Assembly (NCBI GenBank): GCA_039193195.1
Contig: JBCCWS010000027.1
Coordinates: forward strand, 1 to 64,000
Origin: Pseudomonadota bacterium
GTDB taxonomy: Bacteria; Pseudomonadota; Gammaproteobacteria; Steroidobacterales; JBCBZW01
Reading direction: 5' to 3'
Length of the DNA stretch: 64,000 nt
In this document: positions 25,801 through 35,746 of the stretch, piece by piece
Layout: each line of letters begins with the position of its first letter
How positions within the stretch are numbered: position 1 is the first letter of the stretch
Notes under the pieces: model-generated
What the model was told of the DNA's origin: nothing
The model's input: only the letters and a program-made list of their open reading frames with translations
The model's database searches: none
Translations under genes and position numbers: made by a program

Positions 25801-27393
25801 ATGATCATCGATCTGAATCAGAACGAAGCGCCCGAGCGACAGCGTGCCCAGGTGTGCGTCATCGGCGCCGGTGCTGCCGGCCAAGCGGTGGCGATGCGCC
25901 TAGCGGACAAGGGTGTCGACGTGCTGCTGCTCGAGAGTGGCGGCCCTGAATTCGACGCCGAGCAACAGGCGATTGCCAAGGGCGACAACGTGGGCGAGGA
26001 GTACTACGAACTCGACACCACTCGCTTGCGCCTGTTCGGCGGCACCGCTGCCATTTGGGGCGGGCGCTGCGCCGAGCTCGACGCCATCGACTTTGAGAAG
26101 CGCGACTACCTACCGCACAGCGGCTGGCCCATCACCAAAGCCGACCTTGCGCCCTACTACGAGCACGCCTTCCGGGAGATGGGCCTCGAGCGCCCAGCGG
26201 GCGACCGCCTGTGGTCCGTCGTCGGCCGCCACAAGCCAGCCTTCGACGCCGCCAAGCTCGACGCCGGCCTGTGGTGCTTCGATGAGAACGGCGAGCGCTT
26301 CACCGACACGCGCCGTGGATCCCTAGGCAAGGTCAGGATTGTGTTGGGCACCACGGTCACCAAGTTCGACGTTGGAGCGCAGGGCCTGGTCGAGGCGATC
26401 ACGGCGCAATCCCTAGGGGGACGCACCGTGCAGTTCGTTGCCGAACACTTCGTGCTCGCTGCCGGCGCCCTCGAGTCGGTTCGCCTGCTCTTCGCTGCCG
26501 TCCCCGAGCGACCCCAGGGGTTTGGCAACGACCGCGATCAGCTCGGCCGCTACTTCATGGAGCACCCCCATGCCCGCGGCGGCCAGATCCTGCCCGTCAG
26601 CCTCGCCCAGTCGATCCTCGTACTGCCGAGAGCCCTGCGGGTGCAGGGCAAGCGCTACGCGGCCTACCTACGGCCCGCGGATGCCCTCCAACGCTCCCTA
26701 GGCATTCTCAACACGTCGATCAGCTTCGCCGCCCGACGCCACGAAGGCATGCAGATGGACGCCCTATCTGCCGCCACGGGCAAGCTCAAGCACGATCTGC
26801 CCAGCACGCGCTTTTGGCGCTCCCTCTACAAGGGATTGAAGGGCGCCGCAATTCGCCTCCTGGAGGTGTCCGACCCCTGGCCGACCGTGTTCTCTCTCAA
26901 ACGCGGACACGAGAAGAAGGGCCTCTACGCCGTCGTGCGGGCCGAGCAAGCGCCCATCCCTGAGAGTCGCGTGACCTTGGGTGAGCAAGTGGACGCCCTG
27001 GGGATGCGCCGCCTTGCCCTCGATTGGCAGTTCTCGGACATCGACAAGCGCAGCGTGCGCGTTCTGATGGAGACCCTAAAGGGCGAGTACCAACGTCTAG
27101 GCTGGGGCGACGTTGCGCTCGCCTCCTGGCTCCACGAGGAGAACACCGCTTGGCAAACCGACCCCTTGATTTCCGCCCACCCCATTGGCGGCTACCACCA
27201 CATGGGCGGCACGCGGATGGGCGAGGCGCCTGCCAGCAGCGTTGTCGACGCCCACTGTAAGCTGCATGAAAGCCCAAACCTGTACGTGGCCAGCAGCAGC
27301 GTCTTCCCCACCGGCGGCTGGGCGAACCCGACCATGACAATCATCGCCCTCGCCGACCGCCTAGGGGATCATCTGGCGTCTCAGGTGACCTAG
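25801..27393 (+). CDS. GMC-family FAD-dependent oxidoreductase
   Basis: This 530-residue protein is a glucose-methanol-choline oxidoreductase. The FAD-binding Rossmann motif VIGAGAAGQAVAMRLA begins near residue 21. The GGTAAIWGGRCAELD segment and the C-terminal 'HPIGGYHHMGGTRMGE' and VFPTGGWANPTMTIIALADR blocks are typical, and the last holds the catalytic His/Asn region. These enzymes oxidise alcohols, sugars or sterols; the substrate here is unknown. No signal peptide is visible. It follows two small genes on the same strand. Confidence 0.92.
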   Translation: MIIDLNQNEAPERQRAQVCVIGAGAAGQAVAMRLADKGVDVLLLESGGPEFDAEQQAIAKGDNVGEEYYELDTTRLRLFGGTAAIWGGRCAELDAIDFEKRDYLPHSGWPITKADLAPYYEHAFREMGLERPAGDRLWSVVGRHKPAFDAAKLDAGLWCFDENGERFTDTRRGSLGKVRIVLGTTVTKFDVGAQGLVEAITAQSLGGRTVQFVAEHFVLAAGALESVRLLFAAVPERPQGFGNDRDQLGRYFMEHPHARGGQILPVSLAQSILVLPRALRVQGKRYAAYLRPADALQRSLGILNTSISFAARRHEGMQMDALSAATGKLKHDLPSTRFWRSLYKGLKGAAIRLLEVSDPWPTVFSLKRGHEKKGLYAVVRAEQAPIPESRVTLGEQVDALGMRRLALDWQFSDIDKRSVRVLMETLKGEYQRLGWGDVALASWLHEENTAWQTDPLISAHPIGGYHHMGGTRMGEAPASSVVDAHCKLHESPNLYVASSSVFPTGGWANPTMTIIALADRLGDHLASQVT

Positions 27394-27646
27394 CGCCCCA
27401 CAAAGGCCGACCCAACAACCTCGTTGGCAAATGTTCACGAGGGTGCTCAGCAGTAAACTCTCGTAACATCCGCGCTAAAACCGCGCTATTTTCAGCGTTT
27501 TCCAGCCACCTCCCCTTTGCCCTCCGATTGCCTGTACCGCAAATGGGGGACATGCTGTCACGTCGACCTGACGCTATATTCCCGCCCACTTCTTGGCCTG
27601 ACCGTGCCCCGGTCACACGCTTGAGTCTCGCGGAAGGAGGTGAGCG

Positions 27647-28528
27647 ATGAGTTCAACGACGATGACTGCGGTGACGATCTTGGCGATCGCATCCATCCTA
27701 TTGGCGGCGTTCTTCGCCTACCGCCGATGGCATCAGCGCAGACTGCAGCAAGACGGGCTGCTCAGCGTCGGCCTCACGGCGGCCAGCATCAGCCACAGTA
27801 CACACACCGTTCTCATGTGCATCGACGCCCACGCGGAGCAGCTGCGAGACATCACGCGCCAAGAAACGCACCACCAACTGGCACGCACTATCACCGAGCT
27901 GTGCCACCGGGCAATTCGCATCAACCAACAGACCATGCACCTGATGGAGCAACAGGACAGCGATGACCTGTGCCGAGACGCGATCGCGCAGCTTAGGGGA
28001 GCATCCGCCCTGCTAGATGTGGCAGCCGGTACGTCGCTGACGGTGGCGATGGATGCGAGCGGCGAGCGTGTCGCCCTCGACCTGAGACGTTCCCAGCTCG
28101 ATCAGATCCTCATCAACCTGGTCATCAACGCGCGCGCGTCGCGGGCACGAGAGGTGGATCTGATCGCGCGGGTTATTCCCTACCTACACCGAGGCACCAA
28201 GGAAGCGATGTTGGTCATCGACGCGCGCGACGACGCGACGGCTGCGCCAAAGAAGATCGAACGCCGTGAACCGAAGGATCAGTACCCCTTGGAAGCTACC
28301 TTTGGTGGTGGGGGACTCGGCCTTTCCACCGTCGAGCGCCTTGCGAATCTCATAGGTGGCCGCGTGGACATCGACCGCATCCCTGGACGGGGCAGCTCCG
28401 TTACGGTCACCCTGCCCTGTCGGCGCGCTGTCGACGACGGCGACCCTGGCGAATTGACACCTAAATCAACCCCAGGGAAAGCGCCCGAAGCACCGCGGTC
28501 ACGCGATCCCCTACGTCGAGCTTGCTAA
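27647..28528 (+). CDS. Membrane histidine kinase with degenerate catalytic boxes
   Basis: This is a 293-residue kinase-like protein with one membrane helix (TILAIASILLAAFFAY). The likely phospho-acceptor region is LTAASISHSTHTVLM. An N-box (LINLVINARAS) and G2 box (GGGGLGLSTVERL) are visible. The G1 motif (normally DNGxG) is replaced by VIDARDDATAAP, so ATP binding may be impaired. AGGAGG lies eight bases upstream of the ATG. No response regulator is adjacent. Its 3' end overlaps the convergent LuxR-type gene by 68 bp. It may act as an adaptor or pseudo-kinase; that is inference. Confidence 0.78.
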   Translation: MSSTTMTAVTILAIASILLAAFFAYRRWHQRRLQQDGLLSVGLTAASISHSTHTVLMCIDAHAEQLRDITRQETHHQLARTITELCHRAIRINQQTMHLMEQQDSDDLCRDAIAQLRGASALLDVAAGTSLTVAMDASGERVALDLRRSQLDQILINLVINARASRAREVDLIARVIPYLHRGTKEAMLVIDARDDATAAPKKIERREPKDQYPLEATFGGGGLGLSTVERLANLIGGRVDIDRIPGRGSSVTVTLPCRRAVDDGDPGELTPKSTPGKAPEAPRSRDPLRRAC

Positions 28529-29210
28529 AGATCCGGCGCATGTGCGTATCGACCGTGTGCCGCGACACCTGCAGGGCCTCGGCGATCGCCCCGTTGCTGT
28601 TACCGCGAGCCGCGAGTTGCAACACTTCGCGCTCCCGGGGCGCCAACTTGAGCTCATCGGCAGGCGCTACGCGCAGCAAGCTGCAGTAGATCAGGTGGCC
28701 GAGCTGCGCAACCCAGTGGAGCAGCCCGATCTGCTCCTCGTCGATCGGCAGGGTTGCCGTGCCGAAGCCGAAGCCCACGTAACCGTTTCGCCCATGGGGG
28801 CCGAATACGGGGATGGCGAGCCCGTCCCCAAGCCGAGCCGCCTCAAGCATCTGCAGATAGCGGCGCTCCTGCGTCGACAGGTCGCCAAAGGACGTCACTG
28901 CAGACCATCGAAACGGTAGCGACGCGACCGCCGCCTTACGCGAGATCGGGTCGATTCGATAGAGCTGATCTTGCACGTACCGACTGACCCACGCGTCGGG
29001 AAACCCGTGGGCGAAGACGGCGATGTGGGACTGGAAGTCGGATGCCCCTAGCGGCGGAAGATGGTGGTAGCTCATCATTTTGACACCGAAGGCGGTGAGT
29101 TGCTGAGCGAAGGTGTCCCTGAGGCTCTCGAAACTGCTCGCCTTGCGAAGCGTGGCGACCAATACCCTGACCGAGTCCGCGTCGAGGGTGACAGCTGCAT
29201 CTGACGACAT
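28461..29210 (-). CDS. LuxR-family quorum-sensing regulator (solo)
   Basis: This 249-residue protein has an N-terminal autoinducer-binding domain and a C-terminal LuxR helix-turn-helix (LAPREREVLQLAARGNSN, then VSRHTVDTHMRRIFSKL). All five classical acyl-homoserine-lactone pocket residues are present with exact spacing: Trp74, Tyr78, Asp87, Pro88 and Trp102, matching W57/Y61/D70/P71/W85 of TraR. No LuxI synthase lies in the window, so it is a solo here. GGAGGAG precedes the ATG; the longer frame upstream lacks a ribosome site. It overlaps the convergent kinase gene tail to tail. Confidence 0.92.
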   Translation of the reverse strand: MSSDAAVTLDADSVRVLVATLRKASSFESLRDTFAQQLTAFGVKMMSYHHLPPLGASDFQSHIAVFAHGFPDAWVSRYVQDQLYRIDPISRKAAVASLPFRWSAVTSFGDLSTQERRYLQMLEAARLGDGLAIPVFGPHGRNGYVGFGFGTATLPIDEEQIGLLHWVAQLGHLIYCSLLRVAPADELKLAPREREVLQLAARGNSNGAIAEALQVSRHTVDTHMRRIFSKLDVGDRVTAVLRALSLGLI

Positions 29211-29589
29211 GAGGGGTTCTCCTCCGGCGGGTCGCAACCCCGTTGCTCCTGATCGCCTGACAGGCGTTGGGCAGCTCAAGCAGGGACACGATGTCGGCGT
29301 TCGTTGCAGTCGGCGGTTTGCGTGCGCTAATCGGTATTTGTTTGTGCGCACGCCCTGGACGAGGCTTGGGCCCCCGCCCCCCATAATGTTACATGGCAAG
29401 AGAAACAAAGCGACCCGTGATCTCGATCAGGCCCTGGTGAACACTGCGAATCCCCTGCAAAAGACCCCATCCCGCCCCCGCCACGGCCATGCGGTGGGTC
29501 CCTCCCCGGAGTTTATGATGAGGAATCGAATCCGGTAGTCTTGCTCAGGCAGTTCAGTCCAATAGGCAAGCGCATGGAGGAGCGTTCCG
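29211..29589. other. Divergent intergenic region
   Basis: This 379-bp gap separates the LuxR gene (minus) from the TIR-NLR gene (plus). It should contain both promoters. I see no clear lux box, hairpin or gene. Confidence 0.35.
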
Positions 29590-32500
29590 GTGCCCAACGA
29601 CCCTCAGGCATATCCATCTATCTTTGTCAGCTACCGAATCGCGGACACCTTGCCCACGGCCGATCGGCTAGCCCTCGAGCTGCAGCGGAGATTCGGTGCC
29701 AACGAAGTATTCTTCGATCGCCGAACGGTTGAGCCGGGCGATAGCTGGGATAGCCACATCGAGACCGCCGTCAAGAACGCATCGTTCGTGCTCGTCGTGA
29801 TTGGCAAGCGCTGGCTCACCGAGCAGGGCGAGTACGGGCAGCGACGCCTCGATATGCCCGGGGACTGGGTGCGGCGGGAGGTGGAAGAAGCGCTTGTGGG
29901 CCATGCTGAGGTCATTCCGGTACTCGTCGATGGCGTATCGCCACCACCGGCGGAGGCCTTCGGTAGCGTGCCAAGCATCGCTTCACTCGCCAAATGCCAG
30001 GGCGCCAGGCTGCGGGTTGCGGATTGGGACACGGACTTCGATGCGCTTGTTCGCAAATTGGCTTCCTCCGGGCTGGCAATGCCAAGCGAGTCGAGTGCCG
30101 AACGCGTAATCGTCCCGGGCCGAATTCCCATCAGTGCGAAGCAGTCATTTGTCGGGCGGGCAGATGAGCTCAACCAGCTAGCAGAACAGCTACCGACAAT
30201 CGGGGAGCCGGGCGTGGTTATCGTTCGGGGTATGCCGGGTGTGGGCAAGAGCGAACTGGCACTTGAGTACGCTCGACGTCATCAGTCGCACTACGCGAAC
30301 GGCGCCTTTCTTATCGGCATGGACCAAGGGACAGTGCCCGTCGATCTGGCCACCTATGGCGTCCGGAACCTTGGAATCCACTCGAATCGCCTAGCGATCG
30401 ACGAGCAATGCCTGTTGGTGTTGAGGCAGCTCGCAGCACCGACCCTGCTCATCTACGACAACGTGACCAGCCCGGATGCAATCTCACCATGGTTGCCGGC
30501 TAACGATGAGGCGACGCACGTACTGATCACGAGCACTTGGGAAGACTGGCGGGGTTGGCGTGCGGTTGAGGTGCCCCCTCTAAGCGAGGATGACGCACGC
30601 GACCTGGTAGGGGCGCTAGGCGGCCCTGAGGTTGAGGGAAGTTACGGGCCTGCGCTCGTAGCGAGCGCGGCGGGCCTGCCGGTGCAGCTCTGCCCGGCGA
30701 CCCGCAGGGTCGCCAAATCAATGGAACGGCTCGGCAATGCGGCGATTGCGATCGAGGCGGAGGCAACGAGCAGCTTCTCGGCGGTCTGGGATTTACTCGA
30801 TGATGAGGGCCGACTGCTATTGAGCGCCGCTACGTTCTTCAACCCTGACCGCATCCGCGCCGACCTATTGCGGTCGCGGTTGCAGGAGGCAGGTTGGACC
30901 TCTGCAAGCGTTGACCGTGCGCTCGATGCCTGTCTGGACTTGTCGCTCCTCCAGGCTGGCGAAGAGCTACGGATGCATCGGTTGTTTCAGGAGTTCGTGA
31001 GGTCGGCGCCAGGTGTGAACACCACGCAGCTCGCGCACTTCCACGATACGCACTCGGCGGCGTTCATGATTGCGGCGGAGGACGTAAGAGCAAACCCCGC
31101 GAGTAGCAGTTCGGCTTCCAATCTCCACTGCTATTCACTGTCGCCGGACAGTTGGCAACCTGGGGATGGTTCGTTGGCGTCGAGAGTTGACGCGTACTCG
31201 ATTGGCGCCGCCCTTGTTGAGATCGGCCTTTTCAACTTGGGGCGGCTCTGGTTCGAGTCCGCCCTTGAGCAAGCAGAGAAGGGTAACGTCCATGGACGCG
31301 TCGACCACCAAGCCCTGGGATCCAGCCTGCATCAGATCGGGTATTGCCTACTCCAAACAGGTGATTACGAAGGTGCGCGTCCTTCCTTCGAGCGCGCCGT
31401 CAAGGAGTCCGAACAAGGCGACGTTCAGGGGCGCGTCAACCACGAGCGCGTGGGACGGAGTCTGCATCAGGTTGGCTACTGCCTTTCCCGAACAGGCAAC
31501 TACGAAGGAGCTCAGACCTGGCTCAAGCGCGCTGTCGAGGAGAAGGAGCAAGGCGACGTCTATGGGCAAGTTAACCACGAGAGCCTCGGAAGAAGCCTCC
31601 ATCTGATCGGTCACTGCTTCTCACAAGATGGCGACTACCAAGAAGCACAAGTCTGGCTCAAGCGCGCCGTCGAGCAGAAAGAGCAAGGCGGCGACCGAGG
31701 ACGCATTGATCACGAGAGCTTGGGCCAGAGCCTACATCTGGTCGGTTACTGCCTCTCCCAAACGGGCGATCACGTGGGTGCGAGACGCTGGCTAGAGGAC
31801 GCGGTAAGGCAGAAGGAGCAGGGAGATGTCCATGCACGCGTTAACCACGAGAGTTTAGGAACGAGCCTGCATTTGGTCGGTCTCTGTCTCTCCGAAACGG
31901 GTAACTACGAAGCTGCAAAGGCCTGGTTCGAGCGCGCTGTCCAGCAAGCGGAGCCAGGCGATATTCATGGACGCGTTGACCATGAGAGCTTGGGATCGAG
32001 CCTGCATCAGGTCGGCTATTGCCTCTTCCAGGCCGGAGACTATGAACGTGCCAGACCTTGGTTCGAGCGTGCCGTCGAACAGGCACAAAGAGGCGATGTA
32101 CACGGGCGCATTGACCACGAGAGCTTAGGATCGAGCCTGCATCAGGTCGGGTATTGCCTCGCCGAAACCGGCGACTACACAGCTGCTCAACCTTGGCTGA
32201 AGCAAGCTGTCGAGGAAAAGGAGACAGGCGACGTCTACGGGCGCGTTGATCACGAAAGCCTAGGGAAGAGCCTACACCAAGTCGGATACTGCTTGTCTCA
32301 AGCGGGTGACTACGAAGGTGCTAAGCCGTGGCTGGAGCGCGCCGCCGAGCGGAAGGAGCACGGCGACGTTCATGGGCGCGTCGACTACGACAGCTTAGGG
32401 TCGAGCTTGCACCAGGTCGGCTATTGCCTCTGCGAAGCCGGCGACTTCGAAGCTGCCAAACCCTGGCTCCAACGCGCCGTAGAGCAGAAGGGCCGGGGCG

Positions 32501-32718
32501 ATGTGCACGGATCCGTCGACCACGAGAGCTTGGGCAAGACGCTCCATCAGGTCGGGTATTGCCTCTCCCGAACAGGTGATCACGAAGGCGCTCGACCTTG
32601 GCTCGAGCGCGCGATCGAGGAAAAGGAGCAAGGCGACGCCCACGGACGGGTGGATCACGCTAGTGTCGAGCTGACTAGACAGGCACTTCACGCGCTTGCT
32701 GGTTCGTCAGCGCGTTAA
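29590..32718 (+). CDS. TIR-NB-ARC-TPR protein (prokaryotic NLR, probable phage-defence sensor)
   Basis: This 1042-residue STAND protein has three parts. Residues 9-150 form a TIR domain (SIFVSYRIADT, FDRRTVEPGDSW) with the likely NADase catalytic Glu58 in HIETAV. Residues 190-480 form an NB-ARC-like ATPase: Walker A GMPGVGKSE (214-222), Walker B TLLIYDNV (about 285), GLPVQL, and an MHD-like MHR at 462-464. Residues 565-1042 carry ten TPR-like repeats of 45 residues and a partial eleventh. Related bacterial NLRs sense phage proteins and trigger NAD depletion; that role here is inference. It starts at GTG behind GGAGGAG and stands alone. Confidence 0.9.
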   Translation: MPNDPQAYPSIFVSYRIADTLPTADRLALELQRRFGANEVFFDRRTVEPGDSWDSHIETAVKNASFVLVVIGKRWLTEQGEYGQRRLDMPGDWVRREVEEALVGHAEVIPVLVDGVSPPPAEAFGSVPSIASLAKCQGARLRVADWDTDFDALVRKLASSGLAMPSESSAERVIVPGRIPISAKQSFVGRADELNQLAEQLPTIGEPGVVIVRGMPGVGKSELALEYARRHQSHYANGAFLIGMDQGTVPVDLATYGVRNLGIHSNRLAIDEQCLLVLRQLAAPTLLIYDNVTSPDAISPWLPANDEATHVLITSTWEDWRGWRAVEVPPLSEDDARDLVGALGGPEVEGSYGPALVASAAGLPVQLCPATRRVAKSMERLGNAAIAIEAEATSSFSAVWDLLDDEGRLLLSAATFFNPDRIRADLLRSRLQEAGWTSASVDRALDACLDLSLLQAGEELRMHRLFQEFVRSAPGVNTTQLAHFHDTHSAAFMIAAEDVRANPASSSSASNLHCYSLSPDSWQPGDGSLASRVDAYSIGAALVEIGLFNLGRLWFESALEQAEKGNVHGRVDHQALGSSLHQIGYCLLQTGDYEGARPSFERAVKESEQGDVQGRVNHERVGRSLHQVGYCLSRTGNYEGAQTWLKRAVEEKEQGDVYGQVNHESLGRSLHLIGHCFSQDGDYQEAQVWLKRAVEQKEQGGDRGRIDHESLGQSLHLVGYCLSQTGDHVGARRWLEDAVRQKEQGDVHARVNHESLGTSLHLVGLCLSETGNYEAAKAWFERAVQQAEPGDIHGRVDHESLGSSLHQVGYCLFQAGDYERARPWFERAVEQAQRGDVHGRIDHESLGSSLHQVGYCLAETGDYTAAQPWLKQAVEEKETGDVYGRVDHESLGKSLHQVGYCLSQAGDYEGAKPWLERAAERKEHGDVHGRVDYDSLGSSLHQVGYCLCEAGDFEAAKPWLQRAVEQKGRGDVHGSVDHESLGKTLHQVGYCLSRTGDHEGARPWLERAIEEKEQGDAHGRVDHASVELTRQALHALAGSSAR
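31282..32715 (+). repeat. In-frame tandem array, 135-bp unit, ten full copies plus partial
   Basis: Each 135-bp unit encodes GDVHGRVDHESLGSSLHQV, GYCLSQTGDYEGAKPWLERA and a short charged link. Exactly 1350 bp hold ten units, and a partial unit ends the gene. The core LGxSLHQVGYCL is almost unchanged across units. Variation concentrates in the link and in a few positions of the second helix. This implies recent duplication or gene conversion. Confidence 0.92.
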
Positions 32719-32889
32719 CGCTCGCGTGACACTACCAAGAGCACTATGGGGCCCAAAGGTAAGGCCGGACAGTCCCCTCGTATTGCGTGCAAGCGCGCCC
32801 GCGGCGGTCTAGGCCAGACGAGAGCTCGGATCGCGCCCAACCCCCGGTCGACGACCAGACACGCCCCATTGCGCTCACTACCCTCGGGC

Positions 32890-33504
32890 TCAGCTCTTGT
32901 ACTTGACCGAACACCCGTAGGGCCGCGTCACGGCGTTTACTACCTGCTCGCCCGCAAGCGCCTCGCCGAGCGCCTTGCGCACGTAGTTGGTCGCCGTCTC
33001 GATATCGGCCTTACGGCTCGTCGGCTTGTCATCGATGCCACCTTGGTAAATGAGCCTACCTTGTGGATCGACGATGTACATATGCGGTGTCGTCTTAGCA
33101 GCATAGGCATTGCCGACGTCACCGTTCGAATCGAAGAGCACTGCGTCAGGTGCTGCATCCCGACTAGCGGTGAGCGAGTTGGCCTGCGCCGCATCGACGT
33201 GACCTTGTTTGCCGGGCGCCGACGAGATGATCGTCAGCCAGGTGATTCCCTGCTCGGTTGCCTCGCGCTGCAGCGCCTGCATGTTGCCCGACTCGTAGTG
33301 TTTGCGTACGTAAGGACAGTCGTGGTTAGTCCATTCGAGCACCACGTACTGGCCGCGGTAATCGGCCAGGCTCACCGTGGCAGCGTCGCTGCTCTCGAGC
33401 GTAAAGTCAGGGGCCGGCGCCCCGATCTCCACCCCAGCGGCCGCCATGCCGCACGCGGTCAACGCCAGCGCTCCGACCATCGCGATATTCCTTGCAGCAC
33501 TCAT
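32890..33504 (-). CDS. Periplasmic thioredoxin-like redoxin (probable lipoprotein)
   Basis: This 204-residue protein has the redoxin/AhpC-TSA fold. It begins with a signal sequence containing a possible lipobox (ALALTAC), then VEIGAPAPDFTLESSDA and the redox motif TNHDCPYVRKHY, in which a single active-site cysteine replaces CxxC. A second cysteine lies near the C-terminus (PYGCSVKY). It is encoded 45 bp after a DsbD-like reductase on the same strand, so its cysteines are probably kept reduced by that partner. Roles in peroxide defence or cytochrome maturation are possible. Confidence 0.85.
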   Translation of the reverse strand: MSAARNIAMVGALALTACGMAAAGVEIGAPAPDFTLESSDAATVSLADYRGQYVVLEWTNHDCPYVRKHYESGNMQALQREATEQGITWLTIISSAPGKQGHVDAAQANSLTASRDAAPDAVLFDSNGDVGNAYAAKTTPHMYIVDPQGRLIYQGGIDDKPTSRKADIETATNYVRKALGEALAGEQVVNAVTRPYGCSVKYKS

Positions 33505-33549
33505 AGGTTCTCCTCCAGTCAGCAGGGTAAGGGAGTTCGCCGATTCAAC

Positions 33550-35649
33550 TCAGTAGGCAAGGGCCGCACGGACCACCGTCTTCTCGACGGCTGCCAATAC
33601 GCGCTTCTCGGTCAGGACCGCAGGCAACACCTCGGGGTCGCCGACCACAGGATACAGGACGACGAGCGGCACGCCGCTACGCCCGAATTCGGCGAGGGCA
33701 CCCGCGATGGCAGCATCTCGGCGAGTCCAGTCACCTTCCAACAGCGCCACGTCATGCGCGGCGAGCGATGCGCGGACTGCAGCAGTCGACAGGGCAATGC
33801 GCTCGTTGACCTTACACGTGATACACCAGTCCGCCGTGAAGTTCACCAGTACGGGACGCCCCTCGGCACGCAGCGCGGCAACGCGCGCGGGGGACCATGA
33901 CTCCCAACCGTTCACGGTCTCAGCGACGGGGTTGACGCTAAGGCGCGTTGTTGCGAGCAGGACTACACCGACAGCGCACACAGCGCCGATGGGCTCGACG
34001 AGACGTTTGTCGAGGCGGCTGCCGAGCCAAACCGCGAACGCGAGCAGCACGCCAGCGCCGAGCGTCCCGGCCGCGGCGTCGGCACCGGCTTGACGCGCGA
34101 CCACCCAGACCAACCAGACGGCGGTGGCGTAGAGTGGAAACGCCAGCGCCTGGCGCAGCGTTTGCATCCACGGTCCAGGCTTAGGCAGCCGATTGGCCCA
34201 GGCCGGGCGCAGCGATAGCACCACATACGGTGCAGCCATGCCAAGACCTAGGGCCGCAAACACGGCGAGGGCCGTGGTCCACGGCTGGGTCAGGGCAAAA
34301 CCGAGCGCTGCTCCCATGAAGGGCGCCGTGCAGGGCGTCGCGAGTGCGACGGCGAGCAGCCCGGTGAGCACGGAACCGGTCGCGCCACCCGGGTCGCGCA
34401 CGCCGCCAGCCCAACCGACGATCGAGTTACCAACGTCGAACAGCCCGGACAGCGACAGACCGAAGCCGAACATGAGCAGCCCGAGCAGCGCCGCCACTAG
34501 CGGCGACTGCAGCTGAAATCCCCACCCCACCGCGGCGCCGGCGGCGCGCAGCGAAATGAGCGCGATGGCGAGGAGCAAGAACCCCGAAATCACACCGCCG
34601 GCATAGGCAAGACCGTGAACCCGCACGCGCGCCGCATCGGCACCCGCAAGCTCGACGAAGCCGAGCGCCTTGACCGCGATAATCGGCAGCACGCAGGGCA
34701 TCAGGTTCAGGATAAGGCCACCGGCGAGAGCGAACAGGATGGCTATCAGAAGCCCGAGCGCCGGCCCGGTAGGCGGCGACGCAGACGAGACCTCCGACGC
34801 ATCGACGGTGAAGGCCAACCGACGAGGTCCGTCAGCGGTATCCTCCTCGACGACGAGAACGCCCACGAGCGGGCTGGCGGACGCGAGACCGAGTTCGCCC
34901 GAGGGCAGCGTCAATCGAAGACCGCTTGGCGTGTTGCGCCAAGGCTGCTCACCGGCGTGCCTAACCACCCCGTACTCATGGGGGAAGAAGTACGCGTCGT
35001 TTATCCGCGCGGCTGTTGCTGCGGCTAACTCCAGCTCGAGTTCGATCCCGCCGTCCGTCGACCGGTATCGTACCGGCCAGGGGCTCGCGATTGGGGTATC
35101 GGCTCGCGCTTGCCCAAACAGCGGCGCGTCCGGCCCGGGGCTCGACGCCATGGCCGGAGGCAAGGTGAGGGTAAACGTCCCCTCCTCAGGGATACACAGC
35201 TCCTCGCACACGAGCCAAGCTGCCTCGAGGCGGATGGTTAGGGGGCCCGTTCGGTCGCCGGGATCGAGCGGGGCCGCGAACAGCACGGACTCCTCGTAGC
35301 CGTAGTTACGTAGCGGCCCCACATCGATACGCTCCGGCATCGGCCAGGCGATCTCACCAACCTCTACGCCTTCGGGCAGCTGCCAGTCGACGTAAGGTGG
35401 CTCTCCGGAATCGCCGGGATTGCGCCAATAAACATGCCAACCGGGGATCAGTGCAAAGTGCAATCCAACACTGAGCGGCTGTCCCGACACGTAGCCGTGC
35501 TGATCCGCAACCAGTCGTGCGGTCACGTGCGGCGTTTCGACGACGCTGGGCGCGGCGGCGTCACTCGCAGGCGACGCCGCGGTGCAGATGACGGCCGTCA
35601 GGCACAGGGCGTTGACGAAGTTAGCTTTCGCTGATGAGGGCTTATGCAT
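33550..35649 (-). CDS. DsbD/ScsB-like thiol:disulfide interchange protein
   Basis: This is a membrane protein that moves electrons from cytoplasmic thioredoxin to periplasmic thiols. After a signal peptide it has an N-terminal DsbD-alpha-like domain with a cysteine pair (WLVCEELCIPEEG). The central region has eight or so transmembrane helices with the two catalytic cysteines in LMPCVLPI and ATPCTAPFMG. The C-terminal thioredoxin domain has ADWCITCKVNE. This arrangement fits the ScsB/DsbD class. The start is uncertain: ATG at 35649 or GTG at 35667. The redoxin gene follows after 45 bp and is the likely substrate. Confidence 0.9.
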   Translation of the reverse strand: MHKPSSAKANFVNALCLTAVICTAASPASDAAAPSVVETPHVTARLVADQHGYVSGQPLSVGLHFALIPGWHVYWRNPGDSGEPPYVDWQLPEGVEVGEIAWPMPERIDVGPLRNYGYEESVLFAAPLDPGDRTGPLTIRLEAAWLVCEELCIPEEGTFTLTLPPAMASSPGPDAPLFGQARADTPIASPWPVRYRSTDGGIELELELAAATAARINDAYFFPHEYGVVRHAGEQPWRNTPSGLRLTLPSGELGLASASPLVGVLVVEEDTADGPRRLAFTVDASEVSSASPPTGPALGLLIAILFALAGGLILNLMPCVLPIIAVKALGFVELAGADAARVRVHGLAYAGGVISGFLLLAIALISLRAAGAAVGWGFQLQSPLVAALLGLLMFGFGLSLSGLFDVGNSIVGWAGGVRDPGGATGSVLTGLLAVALATPCTAPFMGAALGFALTQPWTTALAVFAALGLGMAAPYVVLSLRPAWANRLPKPGPWMQTLRQALAFPLYATAVWLVWVVARQAGADAAAGTLGAGVLLAFAVWLGSRLDKRLVEPIGAVCAVGVVLLATTRLSVNPVAETVNGWESWSPARVAALRAEGRPVLVNFTADWCITCKVNERIALSTAAVRASLAAHDVALLEGDWTRRDAAIAGALAEFGRSGVPLVVLYPVVGDPEVLPAVLTEKRVLAAVEKTVVRAALAY

Positions 35650-35746
35650 TCTATTAGTCTTGATCACGTTTCGGATCGCGTGAAAGCAGCTTTAGCTAGC
35701 CGGGCGACGCCACAGTTGGGCGCTTGCAACGGAGTCGAGGCCAACG

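Noticed and set aside
31282-32715. Regular repeats that could suggest a CRISPR array
   Set aside because: Units are 135 bp, in frame, and have no spacers; they are protein repeats. No CRISPR array is present elsewhere.
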